Origin: Nitzschia sp. pyKryTriq1 | Lineage: Eukaryota > Bacillariophyta > Bacillariophyceae > Bacillariales > Bacillariaceae | Direction: 5' to 3' | Length of the DNA stretch: 64,000 nt | Assembly (NCBI GenBank): GCA_956465555.1 | Contig: OY101127.1 | Location: 62,001-126,000 of the forward strand | Shown: piece after piece, positions 1 through 12,516 of the stretch | Position numbering within the stretch: the stretch's first letter is position 1 | Layout of the letters: every line of letters begins with the position of its first letter | Position numbers and translations under genes: made by a program | The notes under the pieces: generated by a model | The model's database searches: none | Told to the model about the DNA's origin: nothing | What the model saw: the letters and a program-made list of their open reading frames with translations, nothing else

Positions 1-3000
1 CTGGCATGATGGTCACGGCCAAAGTCGAAGCCTTGGCCAAGAATGGATTGTGTGTCACGTTCTTGGGAAATGTCTTTCGTGGTGCTCTAGAATTTGGAAG
101 TCATTTGGGAGGTGCCGACTTTGTGGTGACTAATGCTACTACTACTTCAAGTTCATCTGGTACTACTACTGGTACTACCATTGATACGGCCTGGCGCAAA
201 GTCTTTGATCATCATCAACACTTTCCGGCACGGATTATTGCTATTGATGTTCCTACCAAACTCATTCGACTTTCAATCGCCCCTCATGTCTTGAACTTGG
301 TACCTCCTCCCATCAGTATGATGACAACCCCATTGTCAAAAGATGACAAGAAGGACAACGACAAGAACAAAGACAAGAACAAGGCTACTACTACATCATC
401 TAGTAGTAGTCCCTTTGTGGTTGGCAAGATCCTTCAAGACTGTACTGTCGTACGAGTTGATCAAGGTATTGGAGCCTTGTTGGCGCTGCCTGCTGAATAT
501 CATCATACTACGTCATCTTCCTCCCTGTCATTATTGCCCAAGCGCATGATGACCAAGTCGGATCTCTTTTCCAATAATGCCTTTCAACACGCCATGAATA
601 CTCCTACTGTCTACGTCCACATTTCCAAGGCCTATGACGATCCAAGTACTACTTTTAATACTACTAATACTGGTAGTAGTAGTTCGAAGAAGAAAAAGCA
701 GCAAGCGTCCAACAAGAACAATGATCATCATGAAGTCAACGTCGGACATTTTGCCAAGGACTTTTCCTTGGGAAGTAAGCATGATGTTCGTATTTTGAAT
801 ACCGGACATTGGATGGACGGTGTCGCGTCGGGAGGATGTGCTCCTTCCATCTTGAAGGCCCATGTCTTGACGCATGCCGATTTACAACCAGGCCAACTGT
901 ACAAGCAAGTTCCCGTGTGTGCACAATTGAAGGGAGGGAGCATCTTGGTCAATCTGGGAGGAAGTCCAGGGAATCCAGTCCGAGGTTTGATTCCATCTCC
1001 TCTTCATTTGATGGACAATAATAATAGCATCAAGTCAGGGGCATCTTCCGACTTTCGCAAAAAGGTTTTGGAAACCAAATTTGCAGTCGATGCCAAGGTC
1101 GATGTCCGAGTCTTGACGGTCGATCACGTCCACAAAAAGTGTATCGTGACGGCCAAAAAGTCCTTGGTCAAGGTTGACGGTAGCGGCGACGAGTCGTCGG
1201 AACGCATTGTCACGTCCTATCAAAACCTAAAAGTCGGACAAATGGCCGTCGGATTTGTTTCCAAACTGGATGACCGAGCTGTCTATGTCACCTTTTGCAA
1301 TGGTGTCTATGGCAAAGTGACGGCCAAGTCATTGGCCGCCGAATTGGGGATTGAGAATCATCGTGAGGCTTATCCGGTCGGAGATGTCGTGACTTGCCGA
1401 GTCGTCAAGATCTCCAAGACGCACAAGAATAACCATCACCATGATGATGATGATGATGGTGACAACAATGACGATGACGATGATGATGAAGAAGGAGACG
1501 ATATTGAAGCTGCCGATGAAATGGAAGTGGACTCGCCCGAAGGTGACGACGAGAGGGCCTTTTATCAAGTTCTTCTTAGCTTGAAGGTTCAGAATATGGA
1601 CGATACTGCCATGGACGAAGACGACGAGGAAGATATCGAGGCCAAGAAGACGCAACTGGGGAATGCAGAAGCCAAACAAGTACACGTCAAGGCTGGAGCG
1701 ATTCTCCCCGAGAAGTCCATAAAGATTTTGGAGCTCTTCAAGGGCAAGAGACGAGGCAAACACTTCGTTCCTGGCTACGCCATTGTCAGCATCAAGTCCA
1801 AATACTTGTTGGACGAATCGGAACAGTCGAGCATGCTCCCTCAAATGGAGTGCAAGCTTCCTTTTGATCAATTGCTGGACGACTATGAGGCCGAAGACAT
1901 TGAGAGTCCGGAAGCGCTGGATGCCATGGCCGCCCGAGTCATGCGTGTCGGCAAGAAGATCAATCAGAAAGCCATCGTTTTGAGTGATCCACATAAATCA
2001 AACATTGATCACTCGAGCGGTATTGGAAAGCTAACTGTTGTCTCCCTCCGGAAGAGCCTCATTGCTACCATGGAAGGATCTCCTACGACGATGCAGGAAG
2101 ACGATTCCATCTTGCTTCCGTCTCCTTCGACCAATCTCTTCGTTGGTGCGCTCGTGAAAGGATACATTGCCCAAATCGATCCTCGTCACGGAGCCTTTTT
2201 GCGCTTTTTGGATGGCATGACGGGTCTCATCCCGCGAATGAACGGTGGCCTCGATCTGACGCCATACAGCACGATCGTTGCCAAGGTTCAAGTCATTGAT
2301 GACACGGTGCGACCCTTTCGCATCATGTTGCAGCCTTTGACTGGCTCCAACAAGAGCCAAGGCGAACTTCCATTCAAGGTGGGTGACACGATCTCGAAGG
2401 CCACAGTCAAGGGAATCCAATTCCTCGAAATGATCTTGGAAATTCTCGACGACGGTGCCCCCGAGCTCAAGAATGTCCGAGTGCGAATTCACGCAACCAT
2501 GAAAGAAGCGGAAGAAGCCAAACTTCGTTTACGGAAAAGTCCCCCACAAAAGGGACATTTCGTAAAGGGCCATCCGTTCTTTGGACACAAAGTCGGCGAG
2601 ATACTATCAGACTTGACGGTTGTGTGGGTCGGAAGAAAGAAGGGAGTGGTTACTGTCCAAGTGACAGACCGAAAGGAGATTGTACCTTTGCGAGACGATT
2701 CCTCTACGGCTTCAACTTTTGTCAGCAAACGATCCGAACTCAAGCCTGGGATGACAGTGGGAGCTGTTGTTACTGAAGTCCATGGCGACAACAAGGGCCT
2801 GCAAGTGATGGTCAGTCCACTAGTGACGGGATACATTCCGGGATTGGAGCTATCGCCTCATCTAGGTCTCTTGAATAGCATGACCACTCATGTCCCCCTT
2901 GGCGCGAAGCTAAAGTGCGTTGTTATGGATGACTCTCAGTGGCATGAAAACCGTGCCAAGAGCCCCTTTGCCAGCCGCACACAAAAGAGCTGGTCGGATC

Positions 3001-5605
3001 GAAAGAGCACGCCAGAAGAAAAGCGTGCGTTGTTCCTGTCCGTCATTGCAGTGACGGAGCCTACTCTCGCAATGGAAAAGCCTTCACGAAATGATCTAAT
3101 CATTGGTCGAGTTAACAAGAAGCTTCCCCAGTATCAGGGTCCATCTCTAATGCTAGCTCTTCGTGGTGGATTTGTTGCCCGATGCTGCATCACCGAAACG
3201 GCTGAGCCAGACGAATGGGAAAATATGCCTTTGGGACGAATGACAAAGCAGCCTGAAGCTGAAAAACCTGCAAAGAAAAACAAAAAGGACGCTATGGAGG
3301 TTGATGAGGAGGAAGAGAGCGACGATAGCAGTTCTGACAACTCGGGCGACGAGACGAAAGTAGACAAGGTCGAAATGTAAGTGCATGCTGTCTATCACAG
3401 CTGGCGCGACCCGAACGGTCCATCGGATTCGCTCGGTGGACTGTGACATTTGCATTCGTGCGAGACCGCCAAGATTAAACGGTTGTTGGTGTGGAGAAGC
3501 CTTCCGCTGTATCACGGGAGGATGCGATGAACTACATCCAACAGTATTTGTCAAGGATATATGTCTCATTTGTGTTTGTTTTGTGCGATTGTTTGAAATG
3601 TAATAGAGAGGACTCCTTCCCCGATGGCAAATACTTTCGATGCCGCGTACTCAAATCGGTCCCAAAACAGTCGCTCGTGGAAGTCAGCCTTCGAACCAGC
3701 CGTCTGGAGGGGGACCTTGACGACGACGAAACGCCCCCCGAAGGCGAAACTGTCCAAGGCTATGTGGTTGAAACCAACAAGAAAGGATGTTTTGTCCGCC
3801 TGGCTCGACACATCGAAGGCCGTGCTACGCTGACAGAGCTTTGTGATGGCTTCTTGCCCAACCCTACGGCTTCCTTTCCTCCAGGGAGGTTGGTTGTCGG
3901 AAAGATCAAATCGATCGGCCCAATTCAGAAGAAATCAAAGAACTCCAAGAGTCCTGCAAGGTTTCAAGCGAATCTCGATATGCGCGAGACATCCCTCCTC
4001 GACAGCCAGAAGGCTTTGTGCTTTGAAGATATTGAAGTCCAAGGCAAATACAAGGGAACCGTTACTCGAGTTGAGTCGTACGGTGTCTTCGTTCAGATCG
4101 AGAACAGCAAAGTCTCTGGACTTGTTCACTTGAGCGAATGCAGCGATAGCTTTGTCAAGAATCTTGGTGCGCTCTACGATCCTGGAGATCCAGTCAAGGT
4201 TCTGGTAATCAAGAAGGACGAGGCTGAGAAAAAGATTGGCTTCAGCATGAAGGCAAGCCATTTCGAGGATGACGATGACTCCGATGACGATTCGTCCATT
4301 GAAGACGAAGAAGCTTTGCTAGATGATGATGGAATTGATTCGGACGATGAAAACTTTGCAAGCAAACTTGCCGCCAAGATGGAGAATGACGACGGCGATG
4401 ATGATGATGGTGATGATAAAGATGACGAGGACGAGGACGACAAGTCAGAAGATCCAAATGGTGATTCCTCGGATTCTACGTCTGACTCAGAAGAAGAAGA
4501 AGAAGAAGAAGAAGAAGAAAATCCAACTTCTGCTCTTGACGCTAATATTGGTTTCGATTGGGCATTCAAAGGAACCGCATCTGAAATCAAGAAGGCCAAA
4601 ATGGAAGGTGATAGTTCTGACGAGAGCGATTCCAGTGACTCCGAGTCGGACGAAGAAGCTGAAGATGATGAAAATGCCGGAAAAGGCACTTCCCACAAAT
4701 CAAGGAAGAAACAAGCTCAACGCCGTAGAGAGGAACAAGAGATTTCTAAACGCGAAATCGCTCTGGCGGATGGTACCGCCGATGAGAATCCAGAGACACC
4801 TGGCGACTTTGAACGTCTCCTTGCTGGGAATCCCAATTCCTCTGAGCTATGGATTCGTTACATGGCTTTCTACCTCTCACTTGCGGATATTCCTGCGGCG
4901 CGTTTGGTCGCCGATAAGGCTCTTGATCGCATCGAATTCCGCGAGGAGCGTGAGAAGCTCAATGTCTGGACAGCCGTGTTGACTCTTGAGCACAAATACG
5001 GAAGTGAAGATAGTCTACGAAGGGCAATCGACCGAGCCTGTGGTCAAAACAGTCCCAAGCAAGTATATCTTAGAGTTTGTGAGATCCTCGAGAAGGATCT
5101 GTCCACCCCGGGCAGCGTCAGCCAAGCCGATGCCATGTACTCCAAGATGTGCTCCAAGTTCAAGTCCAAAAAGACAGTATGGCTTGCCCACTTGAGCTAT
5201 TTGATCAAACAATCTCGGCATGAAGAAGCCCACGCCCTCTTGAAACGGGCTCTCTTGTCGCTCGCTACGTACAAACATGCTGAGATCATGTCCAAGTTTG
5301 CCCAACTCGAATTTGAATACGGCAGCCCGGAAAGGGCCCGTACACTGTTCGACGGACTTACAACCAAGTACCCAAAACGATTGGATCTTTTCTTTGTTTA
5401 CGTGGACAAAGAAGTGAAGTTCGGTAGCTTCCAGACAGCTCGGACGTTATTGGAGAGCAAGGTAGACCAGGGGAAGCTGACCGATAAGCAGGTCAAGGGC
5501 CTCTTCAAGAAATGGTACCGACTAGAAGAGCAACACGGTACCGAAGAGTCGGTAGAGCACGTGAAAGAGTCTGCCAGGCAGTACGTGCAGAAATCCAGCG
5601 AGTAA
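1..5605 (+). CDS. RRP5: RRP5/PDCD11 ribosome biogenesis factor, 5'-truncated, two exons in window
   Basis: RRP5 is a nucleolar RNA-binding protein needed for both 18S and 5.8S rRNA maturation (family knowledge). The frame is open to the left edge and begins inside an S1 domain, so the N-terminus lies outside the window. Exon 1 (to 3376) carries several S1 RNA-binding repeats, for example near residues 1-45, 310-335, 415-450, 717-750 and 918-955, separated by Asp/Glu-rich linkers. My intron model is 3377-3606: donor GTAAGT, acceptor TAATAG, phase 2, which rejoins the frame exactly. Exon 2 (3607-5605) has two more S1 repeats, a long acidic stretch, and a C-terminal block of HAT/TPR-like helical repeats from about 4790, the arrangement expected for RRP5. 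About 1789 residues are visible, close to family size. A continuous ORF from 3491 reads through the intron end and should not be taken as a separate gene. Confidence 0.93.
3377..3606 (+). other. Intron of RRP5 (modelled)
   Basis: GTAAGT donor and TAATAG acceptor, 230 bases. Exon 1 ends with two bases of a codon and exon 2 supplies the third, giving the join ...VDKVE-I-EDSFPDGKYF. A stop in exon 1's frame lies immediately after the donor, at 3378. Confidence 0.75.
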
Positions 5606-6469
5606 ACTACCTACTGCTCGCCTCATCAGCACTTGAGTAAACTACTACTACTACTAGTAGTAGTAGGACGTCACCTTTCTCTCTACTCTCTGCTACTATT
5701 ACTACCGGTAGTAGCTACTACTAGTAGTAGTTAGTAGCAGCTGGTAGTACACCGAGCACGGCACGAGGTGCGAAGGCGCAGCCGCTCCTACCGGTATCTT
5801 TTGGGTAGACTACACACAGTTCTACGGGTACCGGTACCGGTACCGGTGCGGTGGCCACTTGGAAACATTTCGATGGTGATGGTACCAGGCAGGGTACTCT
5901 TGTAGAAGACTAATTGGTAGTACTTGTACAAGTAGTGATGGTTTTCATAATTGGTCGGTAATGGTCTCTGGTAAGAACAAGGAGAAGAACTCTCCGGGCT
6001 TGTGAAGTTACTAATGCCTACCGGTTCGTTATCAGCAGTATCTACTTATGGAAACTACTAATTCATTCATCTGTCGAGCGAGAAGAAGGAGAATGGAGAA
6101 CCTCTCCTTAATTAGGGGACTCTTCAAGGGCAGTGCTGGCATTATTGAACTTCAGTTCTCATTCACAATCCGCTCAACGCATCATCATTCCTATAGTACG
6201 TACGACCGGTATGTACTGTATTTATGAGATTTTCGGCAGGTGTTTCATGTGGGATAGTGGAGATTCACGCCCGCATTGGTCTTCGCCTTCTCCACCATCC
6301 GACATGGGTGGCGTGTGCAGCAAACCTACTACATTCCGACGCATGCAACCACCACAAAGACGAACTCGTAGTAATCGTGATGATTTCGATCAAAACCATC
6401 ATCGTCGTCACCCTCCTCTCGCGCTCACAAATAATAATTTCGCACACCATACTACTAGTACTAACAACC
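5606..6469. repeat. Intergenic, TAC/TAG and TACCGGTA repeats
   Basis: This stretch directly follows the RRP5 stop. It holds runs of CTACTACTAGTAGTAG type, self-complementary trinucleotide blocks, and tandem ACCGGT units near 5826-5850. I see no gene. ORFs starting at 6133 and 6224 run into the next gene, but their upstream parts show no protein-like character. Confidence 0.6.
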
Positions 6470-6808
6470 ATGATGTACTGCTCTTCGTCCACATACAATG
6501 CTCGCCATCTTGTTGCTTCTTCACACAATTTGACTTCGGCGGCGTCAGCCTCTGCTGCCAGAGGAGTAGCATCATCATCGCTTGCTGGTCTCACCACACG
6601 TGATGATTCGTCAACTCAGCTAGTAGAAGAAACCAACCGGCGCCCTCCTCAGGGCCGGCAGCATCATTCTCTCCAGCGATTCTACCAAGTCCAACCACAC
6701 AATCCTCCAAGAAGAGCGATACTTCAAACGAACCAGGAGAAATCTGATCTCTTGATATCGACCATCGATGCTGTCCTCGAATTGGTGGAACAACAAGAAA
6801 TCTATTAG
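6470..6808 (+). CDS. Small hypothetical protein, cluster member 1 (112 aa)
   Basis: I do not recognise a named family. The start at 6470 (ATGATGTAC) is chosen because it gives 112 residues, the same length as cluster member 2, and drops an upstream part without protein-like character. The N-terminal two thirds is Ser/Ala/Gln-rich and probably disordered. The C-terminus has EKSDLLISTIDAVLELVEQQ, a predicted amphipathic helix whose pattern I-D-x-V-L-x-L-V recurs in the ORFs at 8582 and 10577, and more loosely at 12517. No signal peptide or membrane segment is visible. Expression evidence would be needed to prove it is a gene. The shared motif is the main argument. Confidence 0.4.
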   Translation: MMYCSSSTYNARHLVASSHNLTSAASASAARGVASSSLAGLTTRDDSSTQLVEETNRRPPQGRQHHSLQRFYQVQPHNPPRRAILQTNQEKSDLLISTIDAVLELVEQQEIY

Positions 6809-7388
6809 TACGGTACGCAACGCTCTACAGCACTGCAGCAGCCAAGGCCACCGACGACGGCAACTTTCTGGCTACGCCCGCACAGTGCAATTACTCGTTT
6901 CCTGCCTTGTTCCGCACGTCGCTCTCTATATCAGCCAATACTCCATCCCCTGCTGTTTCCAAAGTCCAAAGGAGGTCGTATCCATTGAATGATGGATGCG
7001 TGCCGGTACTGCTACAGTCGGGGAATTTTGTCATTCGGAAGCCTCATGCCTTTTGTGAAGAAGCAACACTTTCGATATCTCCTCGTCATGAGCGCTTGAC
7101 TTTTATCTGGGTCGAATGATCTTTTTTACTATTCGTACATACTATTCTTTAGAGCATTTTTGTAAAGTGAAAGTAGGACTTTCTTACTGTACTACTACTA
7201 GTACTACTGTAGAATAAGAAGCTTCCACTACTGCTACGATCACCGCGTGATAAATGACATGATCGACTGCCTCGTATACTAATTGGTTCCATCGTCTCTT
7301 GAGATGTGCAGATTAGCGCTGATGATCCCGTAAGGGTGAAACGAGTCCATTGAGTCAATCAATTGGACTGTCTGGCGTGGATGGTATC

Positions 7389-7473
7389 GTTCCGGCGGGA
7401 GAGAGATTAATTGCTCTCAACCGTCAAGGTAGCAACTAAATTAGACTGCACTTTTTCGCTGCTTTACGATATA
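7389..7473 (+). repeat. Dispersed repeat, copy A
   Basis: About 85 bases, beginning GTTCCGGCGGGAGAGAG and ending in GCTGCTTTACGATATA. It is nearly identical to 21056-21142 and shares its 3' half with 42169-42224 and 50943-50982. It is probably a short interspersed or MITE-derived element. No coding capacity. Confidence 0.75.
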
Positions 7474-7670
7474 ATTATCGATCTACTTAGTATACCGGTA
7501 CAAGGAGACATCTACCCTCTAGAGAGTAGACTACTACCGGTAGAACAGTGGTCTACTTAGAATGTACGGTGTTACTAAATCTCCGAAGAGTAGCTAGCTG
7601 GTGCTACATAGTACTCTCTCATATACTACTACGTAGTAGTAGAGCCACTTGTAGAGAGTTTACTACTCGC

Positions 7671-7806
7671 TGTCAGCCTACTCTCTCTACTCTCTCTCTA
7701 CTCTCTCTCTACTCTCTCTCTACTCTCTCTCTACTCTCTCTCTACTCTCTCTCTACTCTCTCTCTACTCTCTCTCTACTCTCTCTCTACTCTCTCTCTAC
7801 TCTCTA
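7671..7806. repeat. 11-bp minisatellite (CTCTCTCTACT-like)
   Basis: The single A of each unit falls at 7689, 7700, 7711, 7722, 7733, 7744, 7755, 7766, 7777, 7788 and 7799, so the period is exactly 11 bases, with about 12 clean units. Confidence 0.9.
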
Positions 7807-8581
7807 CTAGCTAGCTAGTAGTAGTAGAGAGTAGAGTAGTAGAGATCAGTAGTAGCAGTAGTAGTCCGAGGAGCGCGTACTGCTGTACGTAGTAGCGCGA
7901 GATGCGAAGAAGGCGAAGCCGACGAGTAGCTACTCTCTCTACCGGTAGAGAGTACTACTACTAGTAGAGTAGTAGTAGCTACTACTACTTGCTACTCTTT
8001 CTACTCTACTACTAGTAGTAGAGTAGCTAGAGAGTAGTACTACAGCTACTACCACTACTCTCTACTACTACTACTACTACTACTAGTAGAGAGTAGTACC
8101 GGTAGAGTACTCTACTCTACTAGTAGAGCTAGTAATAGTAGAGTAGTAGTAGTACTAGTAGAGAGTGGTGATTGCCGGCGGCCGAAGGCAAGCATCACTG
8201 CCCGCTACTAGTAGTACTATTACCTCGGGCTCCGCGGTCGGTCGCAATAATTACAGGGCTTATGTTTGGCTCCCTATTAGCGGAAAAGCCGGAGAAATAA
8301 TACTAGTAAATAACCCCTACTGTAGTAAATCCAGTAGTAGAAGTTACCTTTAGTTTACTTGTACTACTACTAGCAAGTAGTTGCAATAAATGGAAGAAAA
8401 AATAAAATGGTATAGCATTGAAGCACAGTCGGTAGGGTCAAGAAGAACAAGAAGTTGAGCGAGGAGCCTCCTCAGTCTTCTTCATCTTGATCGAGTGACG
8501 AGTAGTTCTCGAGTATAGTAGTAGTAGAGACACAACATGCATTAGTCGTAGCTGTTGTCCCTACTGATGCGGCCAATTTTC

Positions 8582-8920
8582 TTAGTGCTTCTCGTTTGGC
8601 CAAGAAGCAAACGATAGTGGTGCCAGGAAATCGTCTTCTTTGTCATCATCGATTACCAGCAGTAGCACGTAATCGATGATTTGACACATGGTGGCTCTCT
8701 TTTCCTCTGCGCTCATTCTTGTCCTATTGTTAGGATCGTAGTAATATGTGTCGCTGCCGCTTCTTGTTCTTGGCGATCGTAGTGCTGAAATGGGCGGCAT
8801 CACCCTCATCGTTCGAACTGCTGCAGACAAAAGACTTGTGGCGGTGCTGGCCGCGTTGTTGTTGCTTTGTTCTTGGCCAGGTGTGGGAAAACATGGTGGC
8901 GTCGTCATGGTGATCAGCAA
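8582..8920 (-). CDS. Small hypothetical protein, cluster member 2 (112 aa)
   Basis: No family recognised. The protein has a polar N-terminal region, a basic middle (RSPRTRSGSD) and a C-terminal helix, EEKRATMCQIIDYVLLLV, followed by an acidic tail IDDDKEDD and then FLAPLSF. The helix plus acidic tail matches cluster member 3 (VIESVLQLV, acidic run, VLLPPPVF) and the helix matches member 1. It is the same length as member 1. No signal peptide is seen; the hydrophobic helix is too short and too polar on one face for a confident membrane span. It could be a protein-interaction helix. Confidence 0.4.
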   Translation of the reverse strand: MLITMTTPPCFPTPGQEQSNNNAASTATSLLSAAVRTMRVMPPISALRSPRTRSGSDTYYYDPNNRTRMSAEEKRATMCQIIDYVLLLVIDDDKEDDFLAPLSFASWPNEKH

Positions 8921-10576
8921 AGATGTGCAGTAATGTTTGGATGATATGAGATGATATGGTGGATGCAGATGAGGAGATTCAGAACAAAGAATTTATGTGA
9001 TGAAACGAGAATGTTGTACGAGTTCGTTTTTTTTGGGGGGGGGGGGGGACGCCGCAATCATCTGACGACAGAACATGCTCCGCCGGATAAAAATGAACCA
9101 TGCATGTTCTTCTAAAATTTAACATAAGCCTGATATCTTGGGAAGAAGGCAAAACCAAGGGATCTTTAGGACGCCAAAAGAAACGATCAAAACTTCGGAG
9201 CTCTACTACATAGGGGACCTACCGGTACATGTTGAACCAGCAGGTGCTTTGCGGGGATTTCAGTGTACTGGTATGTCTTAAGATGGATGGATGTTGAAGA
9301 CATTTTGGTGAGTGGCCACAATTTATTGTTCGACGGGCTTGAAAGAATGATAATTGAAGAATTTGTTTTATCTGGTGACTTTGGGCATCGCCATCTGTCC
9401 GAGCACGTTCCTTGCTCATGGATGTTCTTCGGAATTAAAAGTACATAAGCGTGATGTGCGTGGTGTTGTGCGAAGACGAACCGAGCGAAGGCCCAGACTT
9501 TCAATACATCATCATCACCGCTCTACCGACCGTAACGAGTACTTTATCTACCGGTACGTGTACTACTTTAAAAAAAAAGGAGCGGATTGATTTTAGATTT
9601 AGCGGAAGTATGTGCTCGTTTAGCGGAAATTAGTATGTATGTCTGTGCGCTCGTCGACTATTGGTGCACATTTCCGTTTCTGTAGTTCTGTACAGTACAT
9701 ACATACATGGTACAGCAGTAGCGCACTGCATGCGTAAGAGACAAACCGAAAGAACACTGCTGTTAGACTCTACCGGTACGCTCTGGTAGTAGTAGTAGAG
9801 AGTGCTACTACTACTACTACTACGGGTAGACAACAACTAACGACGAGCAACGCACAGTACTAGCTAGCTCTAGAGTAGGATGAGGAGTATCACCAGAGGG
9901 ACAACTACTGATGGTAACTGAAGAAGTCATCCGATGATGATCATTCTTTGTGCACTTTAGCATACTAGTACTAGTACTCTCTACTATTATTGTATTGCCG
10001 GTACTACTACTACTACTACTATAGACTACTCTTATTTTTTCTTTGCTTACGCAGTACCTGTCCTAGTATGCTCTTGCTGTGCCCCCAGAAGCGATACTAT
10101 CTGTTAGAACGTCTTTAGTACTCGGCCACTTAAATTTACAAATAGCTAATTATCATAGTAGAGAGGCCAATCCGCAAGACCTTCTCCTCCTCTACCGGTA
10201 TACGAGGAGTAGGGGGAGGCGTACGACCACTAGGATAATTATGACACTTGATCTGCTGCGCTCTTTCTTCTTTGATTGTTCGTCTGGCTATTAGAGCAGA
10301 TGGTGCTGATACTCTAGAGTACAGCAGCAGCCCTAGTACAGGAGTAAATATTGGGAAGATGGTGCTATAATATTGTTAGTACTACTAGTAGTAGGCTGAT
10401 CTACAGTACTACTGGAGCGAATTTTACTGGTGGACGATCTTGCGTCCATCTACTAGTACCGTAGTAGTAGTAGTAATAGGACGTGAGATGTACGAACTCT
10501 CTGATGGTGACAACGGATAGTACAAGTTCTTCCCGGCACGAGCGATGCTGATGATGCACCACATTATTTATTGTTG
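8921..10576. other. Intergenic spacer
   Basis: No gene seen. It contains a poly-G tract near 9036-9048, scattered TAC/TAG blocks (9785-9825, 9963-10025) and several TACCGGTA palindromes. ORFs at 9187-9504 and 9354-9633 overlap one another on both strands and show no recognisable protein features. Confidence 0.5.
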
Positions 10577-11149
10577 TTATTGAAGCGGCCGATCATCATG
10601 TTTGTTCTTCGTCTTAGTAGACTGATGATTCCTTCCTCCTGATGGCGGCGGCCACGTTGCTCTTCGAGAAGGAGGAGAACGTGATGGTGAAACATCATCA
10701 TGATCATTGTTGTTGTTGTTGGTTGAACCAAATACCGGCGGCGGTAGTAGTACATCATCAGGGTCATCATCATCATCGTCGCTCACAAGTTGCAGCACAC
10801 TCTCAATGACCTGTAGGACCGAATCACTCCTGCTCCTCGATGGCACTCTCGACGACAACCATAGTGGATCGCCGCTCCTGGTGTTGTGGAGCTGCTGCTG
10901 CTGCTGCTGCTGGTGGTAGGGAAGCACCAGATGCAGTGGTGCATGTCGTTGACTTGGAAATCGTCGTCGCATCATCATGGCGGATGATGAAAAAGATTGA
11001 TGGAGAGCATGAGCCTCGGCTAACATATCGGTATTGATGTTACTATCAGCTCTGGGCGTGCCGATACGAGAAAGTTGCGGACTTATTCTCAAAGAGGACG
11101 AGTCGTCGTCGCCGTCAGTTTCATTTCCATGTCGATCGGAACAAGTCAT
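10577..11149 (-). CDS. Hypothetical protein, cluster member 3 (about 190 aa)
   Basis: No named family. The start at 11149 (MTCSDRHG) is preferred; the frame stays open upstream to 11224. The middle has a Gln run, and the key segment is SDSVLQVIESVLQLV followed by an eight-residue Asp/Pro acidic stretch and VLLPPPVF. This order (helix, acidic tail, then Leu-x-Pro) is the same as in member 2. The C-terminal extension is Ser/Pro/Arg/Lys-rich. Likely soluble, possibly nuclear. The opposite-strand ORF at 10707-10919 is a shadow of the Gln and Asn runs. Confidence 0.4.
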   Translation of the reverse strand: MTCSDRHGNETDGDDDSSSLRISPQLSRIGTPRADSNINTDMLAEAHALHQSFSSSAMMMRRRFPSQRHAPLHLVLPYHQQQQQQQLHNTRSGDPLWLSSRVPSRSRSDSVLQVIESVLQLVSDDDDDDPDDVLLPPPVFGSTNNNNNDHDDVSPSRSPPSRRATWPPPSGGRNHQSTKTKNKHDDRPLQ

Positions 11150-12516
11150 AGTGATAAAAGAAGCAGTAATAGTAGTGGTTTGACTGTTGGAGAGAGTCCA
11201 GCAAAGAATGGATAGATGAAGCAAGCAAGCAATAGAATGAATGGATGTGTGCTTTTTGTGTTCTTGGGGTTTGGGTTTCCTGCCTAAGAGGTCAAAAAGT
11301 ATCTGTAGGCGACTTCTGGAACACCGCCTGGCAGATTGCGAGAAGCGGACTTATTGCGAGAAGCGGTGTTCCATTGGCACAGCTAGTTGCAGCTCTGAGT
11401 AAATGAATATTGAATTTGATAACATCTCCCTCGGCCAGCTGGCACTTCTTTTGTCTTTGACATGGGAGTTGCAGTCTGCATTATCCATTATTATATTATT
11501 ATCGATGCATATTATTTTCCATTATCCGTGTTCAGAATGTCCATTGGAGATCGATCCAACATCAGGTACTTATTGCCAGCCACCGCTAATTCAAACTCTA
11601 AACCGCTAATTCAAACTCTAAGTAAATGATAATTGAATTTGTTAACATCTCGCTCGCCAGCTGGCACTTCTTCTGTCTTTGACATGAGAGTTGAAGTTAT
11701 TCTCCAATCATCAAAAAGGACTTTCTTCGCCTAAATCTGCGCTGGCGGCATGATGAGCTCTATGATATCTATCGGTTGGTTGTGTCCGCGCCACATGTCT
11801 CCTCTTTTTTGAGAAGAGTAGTTCTGACAGAGGTGGTACATGTCGATGGTCGCGTCGGTCTTGCTTTCGTTCTGTCGGTCGTTGGACGGACGAACATCAT
11901 GAGACCTCATGAGAGACATGGGAATTTCACTTCACTCTAGTGCGCGACAGCAAGCGCGCATGCGGGCAGGCATGCAGTGCGTCGGTCGAAGCGCCAGATA
12001 CCAGTACGGTAGCAGGAGCCGTTGATTGGGAGATTCGCCAAGTTGCGACATACCAAATGCCGATGACTCAAGATTACTCAGAGACACATGTTTTTACTTA
12101 GAGCTTTTTGGTCTAAATACCAAAGGCAAAGATTCTTTATGTTTATACATGCTTGGAGATCTTGAATATCGAACAAACGTACTTGTAGTGCGTATTTATT
12201 TTCGGCATTACGCAATTTCATTTCGTTCTGCGTGCGCACCACCATCATCATCCGGCACTTTCACCCCCGCGAAACGAACAAATAATAATAATGAGAATCA
12301 ATAATAGTTCTCCCCACTGGTCCTACCGGTACCGTAACCATCGTTCAATTTCTTTCTCACAACTTGTTCGGAGATCCATCTATCCATCCATCCATCCATC
12401 CACCCATCCATTGACATAATAATAACACCGCATCTTCTGTTTCAGCATCGATCATCATTATTATCGTCATCATAATGTTTCCAAAGACCAAAGCGTTCCT
12501 TCAAAGGCGGTGCTCG
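11150..12516. repeat. Intergenic with internal direct duplications
   Basis: No gene supported. An approximately 82-bp segment is duplicated at 11393-11474 and 11615-11696. A 19-base unit, CCGCTAATTCAAACTCTAA, occurs twice in tandem near 11583-11621, and GCGAGAAGCGGACTTATT-type units repeat near 11338-11366. A 92-residue ORF at 12026-12304 (+) has no recognisable features. Confidence 0.6.

Larger units (their letters stand above)
6809..8581. repeat. Intergenic repeat-rich spacer
   Basis: No gene seen. The spacer contains one copy of a dispersed repeat (7389-7473), an 11-bp minisatellite (about 7671-7806) and a very dense TAC/TAG block from about 7610 to 8165. ORFs reading through the minisatellite (Ser/Leu/Thr/Tyr runs) are repeat artefacts. 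Confidence 0.6.

Noticed and set aside
3491-3606. In-frame start of a second ORF before RRP5 exon 2
   Set aside because: The GTAAGT...TAATAG intron (3377-3606) joins the two RRP5 exons exactly in frame, and the peptide encoded by 3491-3606 is hydrophobic and unlike the family.
7548-7814. 88-residue ORF with Ser/Leu/Tyr repeats
   Set aside because: It is the translation of an 11-bp minisatellite.
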